A model generated the notes under the pieces. That model searched no databases, had not been told where the DNA came from, and was given only the letters and a program-made list of their open reading frames with translations. Source: Hyphomicrobium sp. (GTDB taxonomy: Bacteria; Pseudomonadota; Alphaproteobacteria; Rhizobiales; Hyphomicrobiaceae). From it: 64,000 nucleotides of DNA. Shown here in pieces: positions 9,559 through 20,590 of this stretch. The DNA lies in assembly GCA_022844105.1 (NCBI GenBank), contig JALHMJ010000001.1:186001-250000 (forward strand), in the 5' to 3' direction. The position numbers were made by a program, and so were the translations under genes. Each line of letters opens with the position of its first letter. Positions within the stretch are counted from its first letter, which is position 1.

Positions 9559-10083
9559 CTAGTGTGGCATCAGTTTGAATTCGCCCGACAGGCTGCCGCG
9601 CATGTTGCAGTACGTGTTGCACGGTTCGCTGGCAATGACCGTGACGAGACCGGTGCCCGGCGTGCGCTGAACCGTCAATTCGCAGCCCGGCACGTTCGGT
9701 GCACGGGCCACGAGCCGATCGGTCTCGCGACGGGCCTCAAGAGCGACCGTGCAGATGTAACGGGGACTTTCGCCGGCGGTCGAGAAGGCGAGGCGGGCCG
9801 GTTTGTCGGCGTCTTCCATAATGACCAGTCGGCCGGAAACGCCCGGGCTTGCCGCCGCATAGCGCCCGTTGAGCGCCGCGGCAGAACTTGCAATCTCGAC
9901 GGCCTTCCAATCGCAGGGCACGTTCGTGGGGTTTGGCTTGCCGGCCGCTTCGACAGCGGCGGCGTGGCAGGCTGCAGGCGTCGCGGCAACATGGCGATCC
10001 CGGGCCGGTCCGAAGATATCGCCGATGTAGGCGGCCAGGAGCAATAGGGCGAGCACGAGGACGACTGTGGTCGTGGTACGCAT
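9559..10083 (-). CDS. membrane-anchored hypothetical protein with six extracytoplasmic cysteines
   Basis: 174 aa with no function I recognise. Residues 6-20 form one hydrophobic helix that is either an uncleaved anchor or a signal peptide. The rest is probably periplasmic and carries six cysteines, in the contexts AACHA, PCDWK, YICTV, GCELT and PCNTYCN, which suggests disulfides. The ATG at 10083 is chosen because AGGAG lies eight bases upstream. Another ATG at 10087-10089 is too close to that site, and the frame stays open to 10251. It lies between trpD (28 bp) and trpC (123 bp) on the same strand, so it is likely co-transcribed with the trp genes, without an obvious role there. Confidence 0.75.
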   Translation of the reverse strand: MRTTTTVVLVLALLLLAAYIGDIFGPARDRHVAATPAACHAAAVEAAGKPNPTNVPCDWKAVEIASSAAALNGRYAAASPGVSGRLVIMEDADKPARLAFSTAGESPRYICTVALEARRETDRLVARAPNVPGCELTVQRTPGTGLVTVIASEPCNTYCNMRGSLSGEFKLMPH

Positions 10084-10111
10084 CTTCATGGCTCCTGCAA
10101 GCGCTGGTGAC

Positions 10112-11146
10112 TTAATCGGTGCGGTTGCTGGCGGCAACAAGTCGGTTGAGCGCGGCAGCGGCTGCGCCGCTATCGATCGAGGCTGCAGCGAGGGCGACAC
10201 CGGCGGCGAGTGTTTCGGCCTTACCACCGACCAGGAGTGCTGCGCCGGCATTCATCAGCACGATGTCGCGGTAAGCATTGTGCTCGCCTGCGAGCACCGC
10301 GCGCAGCGCCGCCGCATTGACTGTGGCATCGCCGCCCTTCAGATCGGCGAGCGTTGCGCGCGCAAGGCCAGCGTCCTCGGGGGAGACTTCGAACGTCGAA
10401 ACGGCGCCGTCTTTTAATTCGGCGACGAGGGTCGGGCCGGTCGTGGACAGTTCGTCGAGGCCGTCGCGGCCGTGAACGACCCAGGCATGGTTTGAGCCGA
10501 GCTTGTGCAGAACATGGGCGATCGGCTCGACCCATTCGGGGGCGAAGACGCCAACCACTTGCCGCGTCACGCCAGCCGGATTGCAGATCGGGCCCATCAG
10601 ATTAAACAGCGTGCGCAGGCCGAGTTCGGCGCGGATCGGAGCCCATACTTTCATCGCCGGGTGGTGCATGGGCGCCCACAGGAATGCGAGGCCAGTTTCT
10701 TCGATGACGCGGCTGATTTCGATGGGTGCGAGGTCGATCTTGACGCCAAGCGCGGTCAACACATCGGAGGCGCCGGAAAGCGACGACACGGAGCGATTGC
10801 CGTGCTTGGCAACTTTGAGGCCGGCACCGGCGGCGACGAACACGGCGCAAGTCGAGATATTATAGGTTTTCAGTCCGTCGCCTCCGGTGCCGACGATGTC
10901 GACGGCATCGTTCGGCGCGTTGACCGGGATCATCCGCGCCCGCAGAAGGCGTGCAGCGCCGGTCAATTCATCGACAGTCTCGCCACGGACGCGCAATCCC
11001 ATAAGGAACGCACCCATCTGGGCGGGTGTCGCCTCGCCGGCGGTCATGCGATCGAGGCCGTGGAAGGTCTCGTCGGCGGATAGGGCCCGGCCGCCGGCGA
11101 TGGTGCCGAGTAGAACTTTGGCATCAAAGCCTTGGGTTGCGCTCAT
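10112..11146 (-). CDS. trpD: anthranilate phosphoribosyltransferase TrpD
   Basis: Transfers phosphoribose from PRPP to anthranilate. It has 344 aa. The PRPP loop DIVGTGGDGLKTYNIST, the KHGNRSVSS block and the downstream GPICNPAG segment identify the family. It begins seven bases after the trpG stop, so TrpG and TrpD are separate proteins, unlike the fused E. coli TrpGD. Confidence 0.96.
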   Translation of the reverse strand: MSATQGFDAKVLLGTIAGGRALSADETFHGLDRMTAGEATPAQMGAFLMGLRVRGETVDELTGAARLLRARMIPVNAPNDAVDIVGTGGDGLKTYNISTCAVFVAAGAGLKVAKHGNRSVSSLSGASDVLTALGVKIDLAPIEISRVIEETGLAFLWAPMHHPAMKVWAPIRAELGLRTLFNLMGPICNPAGVTRQVVGVFAPEWVEPIAHVLHKLGSNHAWVVHGRDGLDELSTTGPTLVAELKDGAVSTFEVSPEDAGLARATLADLKGGDATVNAAALRAVLAGEHNAYRDIVLMNAGAALLVGGKAETLAAGVALAAASIDSGAAAAALNRLVAASNRTD

Positions 11147-11153
11147 CGCAGGC

Positions 11154-11768
11154 TCATGCGGCGGGGCGCTGTGGAGCCGCCAGCCGCGTCTTCGGCGTCA
11201 ATCCGGCTAGCGATAGGAAGTTGGCAAGCAGGGCGTGGCCTTGCTCAGAGGCGATGCTTTCAGGATGGAATTGCACGCCATGCACGGGATGGGATTTGTG
11301 CATGAGGCCCATGATGATGCCGTCGCTCGTTTCGGCTGTGATTTCGAGACAATCGGGCAGCGAGTCCCGTTCGACGATCAGCGAGTGATAGCGCGTGACC
11401 TGGAAGGTTTCGGGCAAGCCCTTGAACACGCTGGTGTTGAAATGACGAATGGTCGAGAGTTTGCCGTGCAGAGGTTCGGGCGCGCGAATGACCTTGCCGC
11501 CGTAGACTTGCCCGATGGATTGATGGCCTAGACAAACGCCCAGAAGTGGGATGTTGGGGCCCGCCTTGGCGATCAGATCGAGGCAGATGCCGGCGTCGTT
11601 GGGTGTGCACGGGCCGGGCGAGAGGACGATGGCCTGGGGCTTCTTTTTCAAAACCTCATCGGTCGTAATCTTGTCGTTGCGGTGGACTTCGCACGTTGCG
11701 CCAAGCTCGCCCAGAAAGTGGACGAGGTTATAGGTGAAGCTGTCGTAGTTATCGATGAGCAGGAGCAT
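11154..11768 (-). CDS. trpG: anthranilate synthase component II (glutamine amidotransferase) TrpG
   Basis: Supplies ammonia from glutamine to TrpE. It has 204 aa. The class I amidotransferase triad is visible: nucleophile Cys in [10 protein letters not shown], and His and Glu in [11 protein letters not shown], with the oxyanion-strand block [12 protein letters not shown]. It is a stand-alone subunit, whereas several Rhizobium species have a TrpE-TrpG fusion. sixA lies 52 bp upstream, between it and trpE. Confidence 0.95.
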   Translation of the reverse strand: MLLLIDNYDSFTYNLVHFLGELGATCEVHRNDKITTDEVLKKKPQAIVLSPGPCTPNDAGICLDLIAKAGPNIPLLGVCLGHQSIGQVYGGKVIRAPEPLHGKLSTIRHFNTSVFKGLPETFQVTRYHSLIVERDSLPDCLEITAETSDGIIMGLMHKSHPVHGVQFHPESIASEQGHALLANFLSLAGLTPKTRLAAPQRPAA

Positions 11769-11820
11769 CGTTGTTCCTTTGGCCCGGAGCGCCGGTATTT
11801 GGCCGGACCCTAGCCTCTCG

Positions 11821-12345
11821 TTACCCGCCGCTCAAGGCGCGCGGGGTGACGAAATGAACGACGCGGCCTTTTCGAGGGCCAACGTCGGTCCATCTGTCGG
11901 TCGCGAATGTGTATATGGCCAAAGCGCAGGTCGGAAACTTACTCTTTGCAGCACGTTCCGTTCCGGGGGCCAACTCTCCGATGAGTGCGACGCTGAATTC
12001 GTGGAAGCCCGGATTGTGGCCGACCATCAGGACTGACCGCACGTCGCCGGGAATCTCGCCGATACGTTGCAGCAGTTGCGCTCCGCTCGCCATATAGAGC
12101 TGTTCTTCATGAAGGATGGCGCGTGGCGGCGGTGTGACGAATGGAAGTGCGAGGTCCAGCGTTCGTCGTGCGCGAAGGGCGCTCGAGCAGAGCACGAGAT
12201 CGGGCGAGAAACCGATGCGGGCAATCTCGGCGCCCATGCGCGGGGCGGCTTCCAGTCCGCGCGGGGCCAGATCGCGATCGAAGTCGGGCATTCCATCGGC
12301 GTCCCAACTCGATTTTGCATGGCGCAAAAGCGCAAGGGTCAGCAT
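11821..12345 (-). CDS. sixA: SixA-like histidine phosphatase
   Basis: Histidine phosphatase superfamily protein, related to SixA, which dephosphorylates phosphohistidine domains; the actual substrate is unknown. It has 174 aa from the ATG at 12345. The RHG-type motif is LLRHAKSSW near the N-terminus, [14 protein letters not shown] follows, and the second catalytic histidine is in [11 protein letters not shown]. The ATG is preferred because AAGG lies eight bases upstream. A TTG at 12360 overlapping the trpE stop would add five residues. It is inserted between trpE and trpG on the same strand, an unexpected place for a phosphatase. Confidence 0.88.
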   Translation of the reverse strand: MLTLALLRHAKSSWDADGMPDFDRDLAPRGLEAAPRMGAEIARIGFSPDLVLCSSALRARRTLDLALPFVTPPPRAILHEEQLYMASGAQLLQRIGEIPGDVRSVLMVGHNPGFHEFSVALIGELAPGTERAAKSKFPTCALAIYTFATDRWTDVGPRKGRVVHFVTPRALSGG

Positions 12346-12356
12346 CTGATCCGCCT

Positions 12357-13931
12357 TCAAGAGAACGGACCGCCGTTGTGTCTTGCGCCGCCCTTTTTGG
12401 AACGGGCCGCGAAACGGATGGCATCTTCCGCTGCGCGCACAATGGCCTTGGCTTTATTGATGCACTCCTGCTGCTCGTTTTCGGGTACGCTATCATAGAC
12501 GATGCCGGCACCGGACTGCACATGCAGCACCCCGTCCTTGACGATCGCGGTGCGCAGGACAATGCACGTGTCCATTTCACCGTCGGCGGTAAAGTAGCCG
12601 ACGCAGCCGGCGTAGGGGCCGCGCTTCGTTTTTTCCAGTTCGTCGATCACTTCCATGGCCCGTACTTTCGGCGCGCCGGAAACGGTGCCGGCGGGAAAAC
12701 CGGCCATCAAAGCATCGACACTATCTTTATGCGGGTCGAGCCGTCCGGCCACGTTCGAGACGATATGCATGACGTGGCTATAGCGTTCGATCACGAATTG
12801 GTCGGTGACTTCCACGCTGCCGACTGCAGCGACGCGGCCGACGTCGTTGCGGCCGAGATCGAGCAGCATCAGGTGTTCAGCGCGCTCTTTGGGGTCGGAG
12901 ATGAGTGCTGCGGCAAGGACCTTGTCTTCGGCTTCGTCGGCGCCGCGTCGGGCCGTGCCGGCAATGGGCCTGATGGTGACGCGGCCGTCGCGAACGCGCA
13001 CGAGAATTTCTGGGCTTGAACCGACGAGGGAAAATGCGCCGAGGTCAAGGTGGAACAGGAAGGGCGACGGATTCATGCGCCGCAACGATCTATAGAGCGC
13101 GAATGACGAGAGCGCGAAGGGCGCTGAAAACCGCTGCGACAGGACGACTTGGAAGATATCGCCGGTGCGGATGTAGTCCTTCGCCTTGGCCACCATCGCG
13201 AGGTATTCGGCTTCAGTCGTGTTCGATGTCGGCTCGGGCGCGATGAGCTTGCGGGCGGCCGGCAGGCTGGCGTGTTCGACCGGTTCGCCGAGCGCATCGA
13301 TGACCTTTTTCAGCCTCTTCGTTGCGGCCTTATAGGCCTTTTCGGGCTTTTCTCCTTCGACCGGCCGGACCGGGGTGACGAGTGTCATTTCGTCTTTCAC
13401 GTTGTCGAAGATGACGACGATGGTTGGACGGATGAGCACAGCGTCCGGTACGCCCAGGGCATCGGGCTTGGTGCCGGGAAGGTGTTCGACGAGGCGGATG
13501 GTGTCGTAACCCATGTAGCCGAAGACGCCAGCGGCCATCGGCGGCAGTTCGGGCGGCAATTCAAGACGGGATGAGGCGAGCAGCGCACGCAGTGATGCAA
13601 GTGTGCCCAAGCTCTCGGTTTTGAACAGCGGCTTCTTTGCTTGCGGATTGACCGATACCTCGGCGGTGTCGCCTGAGGCGCGCCAGATGAGGTCGGGATC
13701 GAAGCCGATAATTGAAAAGCGTCCGCGCGAAGAGCCGCCCTCGACGCTTTCGAGCAGAAGGCTCATCGGACGGCCGGCGCAGAGTTTCAAGTAGGCGGAG
13801 ACGGGGGTCTCAAGGTCTGCCACCAGTCGCGTCCAGACGACCTGCGGTTCTCCGGCCGCATACGTCGTGGTAAAGCTCTCCAAAGACGGATTAGCCTCGC
13901 TCGCGCCGACCCTGGCAGAATGCGTGCTCAC
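12357..13931 (-). CDS. trpE: anthranilate synthase component I TrpE
   Basis: Converts chorismate to anthranilate with ammonia from TrpG; first committed step of tryptophan synthesis. It has 524 aa. The N-terminal LLLESVEGGSSRGRFS block corresponds to the region that binds feedback tryptophan. The chorismate-binding core has SPEILVRV, IRPIAGTARRG, HLMLLDLGRNDVGR and GTVSGAPKVRAMEV. The start is GTG with AAGGA about ten bases upstream. The 56-bp gap to ppiD holds a short hairpin (stem GCCCG/CGGGC, 13963-13976) whose role is unknown. I see no leader peptide rich in tryptophan. Confidence 0.95.
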   Translation of the reverse strand: MSTHSARVGASEANPSLESFTTTYAAGEPQVVWTRLVADLETPVSAYLKLCAGRPMSLLLESVEGGSSRGRFSIIGFDPDLIWRASGDTAEVSVNPQAKKPLFKTESLGTLASLRALLASSRLELPPELPPMAAGVFGYMGYDTIRLVEHLPGTKPDALGVPDAVLIRPTIVVIFDNVKDEMTLVTPVRPVEGEKPEKAYKAATKRLKKVIDALGEPVEHASLPAARKLIAPEPTSNTTEAEYLAMVAKAKDYIRTGDIFQVVLSQRFSAPFALSSFALYRSLRRMNPSPFLFHLDLGAFSLVGSSPEILVRVRDGRVTIRPIAGTARRGADEAEDKVLAAALISDPKERAEHLMLLDLGRNDVGRVAAVGSVEVTDQFVIERYSHVMHIVSNVAGRLDPHKDSVDALMAGFPAGTVSGAPKVRAMEVIDELEKTKRGPYAGCVGYFTADGEMDTCIVLRTAIVKDGVLHVQSGAGIVYDSVPENEQQECINKAKAIVRAAEDAIRFAARSKKGGARHNGGPFS

Positions 13932-13987
13932 GCGGCAATCGTCCTTCTAGCGAAACACAAGGGCCCGAGTGCGGGCTTGGCGTGGGG

Positions 13988-15889
13988 TTACTTGGCGGCC
14001 ACGTCGGCCCCCGTCACGCGCGCCAGTTCGTTATCGTTGATGGCGACGCCCAACCGGTCCTGAAGGCTGGTGACATAGGCAATGAGCAGATCGTTTTGCA
14101 GTCCGCGGCGCAATTCTCCGACGAGTTTGTCCTTGTCGGCGCCGGGCAATTCTCCGGCCGGAGTGATCTTGGCAATCCTCATGACGACGCGCGTGCTCCG
14201 GTCGACGGTGAGTGCGGACCCGGCGCCACCGAGCGGGAGAGCGAAAGCGATGTCGATGGCCTCCTCTGTCAGGCCGGGCGGGACGAGGTTGCGCTTCACG
14301 GCTTCGACCTTGTCGGGCGTCCCGCCGGCGTCGGCGGCCACCTTGGCAAATTCTTCGCCGGACTTCAGCCGCTCTACAAGCTTATCGGCCAGTTCCTTGA
14401 CGAGCCTGCGTCGCTCGCTGTCGATCACCGCCGCCTTGACTTCCGCCTTGACCGTATCGAACGGTTTTTCCTTCGGGGCTTCGACGCTTACCACTTCCAC
14501 CCAACCGTAACCGTCGGAGCCGATTTCGACGGGTTCGGCCAGCGTTCCGGGATCGGTGCGAAAAACAAGGCGCGTGATTCGTTCCGGCGTCGGGATGTCG
14601 AGAACGGCGGCGCCAGCCGGATTCTTGCCGTTTGTATCGGCGGCCGGCACATCAATAAGGCGTAGCTTCACTTCGTCAGCGATTTGCTTTTTTGTTTTGC
14701 CGGCGTTGCGGCCCTCCTCGACCAGATCGACCTTCTCCTGCAACAAAGCGGTCGCTTTCGCCGTGGCGAGCTTATCGCGCACTTTGTCCTTGGTCTCATC
14801 ATAGGTGCTGACGCGGCCGGGCGTGATCTCGATGACGCGGATGAGAACAGTTGCAAAGCGGCCATCGACGACGTCGGAGATGGCATCGCGCTCGATCTTG
14901 AAAGCCGTTTCGGCAATTTTGGGGTCTATGAGCTGCGATCTTGTCACCAAGCCAAGGTTAACGTCGCTCTCTTTGGCGCCGTTTTCCTTGGCGACGTCCA
15001 TGAAGTTCTTGCCGCCCTTGACCAGCGCATCGCGGGCTGCTTCAGCCGTTGCCCGGTCTTTAAACGAGATCTGCTGGACGCGACGCTTCTCGGGCGTGTC
15101 GTAGGTCTCTTTCTCCGCTTCATACGCGATCTTCACCTCGTCTTCCGTGATGACGACGTCTTTTTTCAGCTCACCCGTTGTTGCCACGAGAACGTTGAAC
15201 TTGCGGTATTCCGGCGTCATGAACGCCGATGTGTGATCGTTGTAGTAAGTCTGCAACTTGGCGTCGTCGGGTTCGGGTGCGTTGATCAATTTTGCCTCGT
15301 CGATCTTGAAGAATTCGATGTCCCGGGTTTCGTTGCTGAACGCATTATTGATGTCGACCATCGCCTGGGGCGTCACCGTTGCAGCGAGCACAGCGCTCGA
15401 GAATTGCTGGCGCAGGTCGTCATCAAGGCGCAATGCCAGGAACATGCTCTCGCTCATGCCGAGGCGGGAGAGAAGGTCATTGAATCCGGTTCGGGAGAAT
15501 TTGCCGTCGGGTCCAGCAAAGCCCGGATCCTCGAACAGGTTCTTGACGACGCGGTCTTGCGACAGGCCGAGATTGATGTTGTGGGCATATTCTTTTAGTG
15601 CGGTCTGGCCGATCATTTTCGATAGCACGAGGCGGTCAAGACCCTGCTTGCGTGCGTCTTCCAAGGTTACGCGGCGCTGGGCCTCCGCGGAGAACCCATC
15701 GAGTTCCGTGCGCAGGACGCGGTCAAAATCCGTGACGGAAATTTTTGCGTTGCCGACGGTCGCCACGGCTCCGCGCGAGTAACCTGTGAAGACATCGGCA
15801 ATACCCCAGACCGCAAAGCTCACGATCAGCAAGCTCAAAAGCAGCTTGGCGATCAGTCCGCTCGCGCCACGTCTCAGTGCATTCAACAT
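13988..15889 (-). CDS. ppiD: PpiD-type peptidyl-prolyl isomerase / periplasmic folding factor
   Basis: Inner-membrane-anchored SurA/PpiD-family chaperone that assists proteins leaving the Sec translocon. It has 633 aa, near E. coli PpiD (623 aa). An N-terminal transmembrane helix at about residues 12-34 precedes a SurA-like N domain (about 36-170, beginning VATVGNAKISVTDFDRVLR). A parvulin-like domain follows in the middle (about 240-350). The parvulin region looks degenerate, so isomerase activity is uncertain. It is divergent from tpiA and is probably the first gene of the trp-moa unit. Confidence 0.9.
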   Translation of the reverse strand: MLNALRRGASGLIAKLLLSLLIVSFAVWGIADVFTGYSRGAVATVGNAKISVTDFDRVLRTELDGFSAEAQRRVTLEDARKQGLDRLVLSKMIGQTALKEYAHNINLGLSQDRVVKNLFEDPGFAGPDGKFSRTGFNDLLSRLGMSESMFLALRLDDDLRQQFSSAVLAATVTPQAMVDINNAFSNETRDIEFFKIDEAKLINAPEPDDAKLQTYYNDHTSAFMTPEYRKFNVLVATTGELKKDVVITEDEVKIAYEAEKETYDTPEKRRVQQISFKDRATAEAARDALVKGGKNFMDVAKENGAKESDVNLGLVTRSQLIDPKIAETAFKIERDAISDVVDGRFATVLIRVIEITPGRVSTYDETKDKVRDKLATAKATALLQEKVDLVEEGRNAGKTKKQIADEVKLRLIDVPAADTNGKNPAGAAVLDIPTPERITRLVFRTDPGTLAEPVEIGSDGYGWVEVVSVEAPKEKPFDTVKAEVKAAVIDSERRRLVKELADKLVERLKSGEEFAKVAADAGGTPDKVEAVKRNLVPPGLTEEAIDIAFALPLGGAGSALTVDRSTRVVMRIAKITPAGELPGADKDKLVGELRRGLQNDLLIAYVTSLQDRLGVAINDNELARVTGADVAAK

Positions 15890-16058
15890 CGTTCAAGTGC
15901 CCATGAATCGCGACGCGGCCCCGGATGCGCCCCGAAGGCGCGTCCAATCCGATTTGTCCGCGGCGGTTGAAACCTGAAAACCCGCGCGTGACGCGGGCGC
16001 TCGGCGTGATATGAAGCCCACCCGGTTCGCGAAAGCAAGAGGCGAGGGATCAGACGGC

Positions 16059-16829
16059 ATGGCGGGTGAGGAAAAGCGGCCGAGGCCGCTCGTGGCCGGC
16101 AACTGGAAGATGAACGGGCTGCGGGGCGCGCTCGCCGAAGCGAAGGCCGTCGCCGATGCACTTGCGGCGCAACCCATGCCACTTGCTGCCAATGTCCTCA
16201 TCTGCCCGCCGGCGACGCTGATTATGGTCATGGCCGAGATATTGCGGGGCAGCCCCGTCATGTTCGGCGCGCAGGACTGCCATCGGGCGGCTTCAGGCGC
16301 CCATACCGGAGACATATCTGCCGAAATTCTGGCGGATGCCGGGGCGTCGGCCATCGTTGTCGGTCACTCGGAGCGCCGCGCCGACCATGGCGAGACCGAC
16401 GCTGTTGTGCGAGCCAAGCAGGCGGCTGTGCACCGGGCCGGTTTGACGGCCATCGTCTGTATCGGCGAAACAGCGGGGCAACGGCTTGCGGGACAAACAC
16501 TCGATGTGGTGGTCCGGCAACTCGATCGTTCCGTGGCGGACGGTTCGACCGCTGCCAATACGGTGGTTGCTTATGAACCCGTGTGGGCTATCGGCACGGG
16601 TTTGACGCCGACCGTCGGGGATGTCGCGCTGGTGCATGGGGCCATCCGTGATCGGCTGGTTGAGCGCTTCGGCAAAGAAGGCCATGTCATGCGTATTCTC
16701 TACGGTGGGTCTGTAAAACCACAGAATGCGCGCGAACTGATGCACGTCGCCAATGTTGATGGCGCACTCGTTGGCGGGGCGAGCCTCAAGGCCGCCGATT
16801 TTCTCGGTATCCTCGCAGCCTACGGGTGA
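16059..16829 (+). CDS. tpiA: triosephosphate isomerase
   Basis: Interconverts dihydroxyacetone phosphate and glyceraldehyde 3-phosphate. It has 256 aa from the ATG at 16059, the family length. The frame extends upstream to 16011, but that would add 16 residues absent from the family, and GAGGG precedes the chosen start. The catalytic Lys is in AGNWKMNG, His in VVGHSERR and Glu in [11 protein letters not shown]; the phosphate loop is GGSVKPQNA. It is divergent from ppiD and is followed by a secreted-protein gene and secG. Confidence 0.95.
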   Translation: MAGEEKRPRPLVAGNWKMNGLRGALAEAKAVADALAAQPMPLAANVLICPPATLIMVMAEILRGSPVMFGAQDCHRAASGAHTGDISAEILADAGASAIVVGHSERRADHGETDAVVRAKQAAVHRAGLTAIVCIGETAGQRLAGQTLDVVVRQLDRSVADGSTAANTVVAYEPVWAIGTGLTPTVGDVALVHGAIRDRLVERFGKEGHVMRILYGGSVKPQNARELMHVANVDGALVGGASLKAADFLGILAAYG

Positions 16830-16900
16830 GCCCGTGGCATTGCCCGCCAAGGGCAGTCGCGCCATAACACGCGTGGTTGATTGCAATGGAAGTCGTCTGG

Positions 16901-17443
16901 ATGTTCCGAGCCGTGTGCCGTTTCAGTCTTGCCTTGACGATGCTTGCGGGGATGTGCGGCTTTGCTCAGGCCCTGCCACTGTCACCTGACGAGTGCAATC
17001 GGGCGCGGTCGGAGCAGGCCGGATTGGAAACCGCGGGCGTCGCACTGGATTTGGCGCAAAAGCCTGAATGGGCGCGGGCTAACCTGTCTTCCGACCGGTT
17101 GAAAAGGATTGCGCGTTGGATCGAACTGGAGGAGCACGTACTTTTTCGGTGCCCTCGTCCAAAGCCGGTAAAGGCCCCTCAAACGGCTGCGGACGACAGC
17201 GATCCGGCGGGTGCGGGAGAGAAGCCGAAAGAGAAAAAATCGGTTCAGAAATCAAAGCCACAGCCGGCGGCTATTGAAGCGGCCTCGGGAGAGGGCGCAG
17301 AGCCGGCGCCGCCGAAGCCGGCGAAGAAAAAGCCAAAGTCAGAGGACGCATACAGGCCGCCGGTCCCTTTTTCAGGTGAGGAACTGCAGCATGCTGCGCC
17401 GGGACTGTCCGTTCCTGCCCCCGTCCAAGGCCTTGCGCCTTGA
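16901..17443 (+). CDS. secreted hypothetical protein with Pro/Lys/Ala-rich tail
   Basis: 180 aa, no recognised family. The N-terminus is a signal peptide (hydrophobic core about residues 8-22, cleavage near AQALP). A short helical region with two cysteines (residues about 30-85) follows, then a low-complexity half rich in proline, lysine, alanine and glutamate, with blocks such as EKPKEKKSVQKSKPQP. Tails of this kind can span or bind the cell wall, but that is only inference. ATG 16901 is chosen because GGAAG lies eight bases upstream; ATG 16886 is also possible. It lies between tpiA and secG on the same strand. Confidence 0.7.
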   Translation: MFRAVCRFSLALTMLAGMCGFAQALPLSPDECNRARSEQAGLETAGVALDLAQKPEWARANLSSDRLKRIARWIELEEHVLFRCPRPKPVKAPQTAADDSDPAGAGEKPKEKKSVQKSKPQPAAIEAASGEGAEPAPPKPAKKKPKSEDAYRPPVPFSGEELQHAAPGLSVPAPVQGLAP

Positions 17444-17562
17444 CGTCAATCTACCCATTTCGTTGCTGGCGCAGGTCATGGACACCACTGCCTCTAGCCC
17501 TGGTGCGTAATATCAGCTAGACACCCGGCTTCCCATCATAACCGTTAGAAAGTCTGCATTCG

Positions 17563-17898
17563 ATGGCCACCGTCCTGCTCGTTATTCACCTCATGATCGC
17601 GGCCGCATTGGTCGGCATCGTGCTCGTGCAGAAATCGGAGGGTGGTGCGCTTGGCATCGGTGGCGGCGGCGGCATGTTCGCCGGCCGGGGCAAGGCCAAC
17701 CTGATGACGCGGGCGACCGCCGGGCTCGGCGTCGCGTTCTTCACCACAAGCCTGTTGCTGACCATCGCCTCGCAACAGGGTTCGACGCCAGCCTCCATCC
17801 TCGATAAGCCGGCAGCTACGGCACCAGCAACGCCTGGTTCGCCTGCAGCTCCCGCAGGTGATGCGCCGCGTGGCGGCATTCTCGATAAGCTGAAGTAA
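17563..17898 (+). CDS. secG: preprotein translocase subunit SecG
   Basis: Small inner-membrane subunit of the SecYEG export channel; 111 aa. Two transmembrane helices are visible (about 3-20 and 50-70), separated by the conserved cytoplasmic loop with KSEGGALGIGGGGGMFAGRG. The C-terminus is an Ala/Pro-rich tail, usual in alphaproteobacteria. The arrangement tpiA-secG-pyrG is common in this class. Confidence 0.94.
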   Translation: MATVLLVIHLMIAAALVGIVLVQKSEGGALGIGGGGGMFAGRGKANLMTRATAGLGVAFFTTSLLLTIASQQGSTPASILDKPAATAPATPGSPAAPAGDAPRGGILDKLK

Positions 17899-17976
17899 TC
17901 CCCCGCGAGGCCACCTCCGGACATGGACTTTACCGTTCGTCTCGGTCAGATTGCCGGGACGTAACGGGGGGGCATC

Positions 17977-18549
17977 ATGCGCACACCGACCAGCCATACG
18001 GCACGTCTGTGCTTTGGGCTTGCTGCTGTCTGGGCAGCGATGCTGCAGGGCTGCGCGTCATCGACGGGTGGCATCGGCCTCGGGTTCGGTGGAGGCCCTG
18101 GCGTCACCGGCTATCAAGAGGCGAATGCGGTTGCTCCGCAAGGGTATCAGATTTCGTCCAGTGACACCGGCGGCGTGCGCGTCACTGCAACGGGGTCGGC
18201 CGCCACGCCGAATGAGCGGTTGTTGAAAATAGCCTTGGCAAAGGCAGCGGAGCACGGGGCGGAAAACAACAAAAAGACCTTCCGGATTGGAGAGCCCGCC
18301 TATTCCACTCGGTGCGGCAAGACCATGGTCAGCGAGCGGGGGAATACCCGAAGCATCGTGCCGAACGATTACCGGGTTGTCGTCATAGACGCGACGTTCG
18401 GTGGTGCGTCAGCCGACCCTGCCGACAAACCGACGAAAGAAACATCGGCGGCCCTTATCGCCGAGCTGCAGGCCGAGATCATACCGCCGGAAACACAAGC
18501 GGCCCTCGTTGCACAGCTCAAGCAGGCGTGTGGACGATCCCCATCCTAG
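17977..18549 (+). CDS. putative lipoprotein
   Basis: 190 aa. The signal peptide ends in a lipobox-like AAMLQGC, so the protein is probably a lipoprotein with the lipidated Cys at about residue 26. A glycine-rich stretch follows, then a compact domain with a pair of cysteines (one in STRCGKTM, one in LKQACGR). I do not recognise the family. It starts 78 bp after secG, with a purine-rich GGGGGGG upstream of the ATG, and sits between secG and pyrG on the same strand. Confidence 0.75.
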   Translation: MRTPTSHTARLCFGLAAVWAAMLQGCASSTGGIGLGFGGGPGVTGYQEANAVAPQGYQISSSDTGGVRVTATGSAATPNERLLKIALAKAAEHGAENNKKTFRIGEPAYSTRCGKTMVSERGNTRSIVPNDYRVVVIDATFGGASADPADKPTKETSAALIAELQAEIIPPETQAALVAQLKQACGRSPS

Positions 18550-18659
18550 TCGTTTGACCGAAGGTCTGGTCTGTTTGGCAGACAACTCGAACTGGGGCGC
18601 ACTAACCTCCCGTGGATGGGGCCATAAAACTGCTTCGAATCGTGCCGAGCCTCGTGTAA

Positions 18660-20300
<1,641 letters not shown>

Positions 20301-20429
20301 GCTGCGGGCCGCGGGTGCCATTCCGACGTTTTTTGAAACTGACCGCAGCAGCGGTCCGTACAACGATCGGGGTCATCCGCCACCGCATGGCGGCCCCGGC
20401 TGCTTGTCCATCTCAACGAGGATTCAGAC

Positions 20430-20579
20430 ATGTTCAGAACCGTTGTCGTTATCGTCGCTGCTCTCACAATCAGCGCGGCACCCGCACTGGCAGACACCAA
20501 GAAGAAGCCGAAGTGTCCCGACGGCATGGTCTACAAGCCGTCAACCAACAAGTGCGTCTGGCCGTCAGGCTCGTTCTGA
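20430..20579 (+). CDS. small exported peptide, 49 aa
   Basis: Starts MFRTVVVIVAALT and ends PSGSF. The N-terminal 21 residues are a typical cleavable signal peptide ending in an ALA box before DTKKK. The mature peptide is about 28 residues with two cysteines, in PKCPDG and NKCVW, that could form one disulfide. A GAGG site lies eight bases before the ATG, and base composition at codon third positions fits coding. It lies 129 bp after pyrG and 11 bp before the next gene. Function unknown. Confidence 0.7.
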   Translation: MFRTVVVIVAALTISAAPALADTKKKPKCPDGMVYKPSTNKCVWPSGSF

Positions 20580-20590
20580 CCTGCGGTCCC

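Noticed and set aside
13932-13987. trp attenuator upstream of trpE
   Set aside because: There is one short hairpin but no leader peptide with tryptophan codons and no alternative pairing visible in 56 bp.
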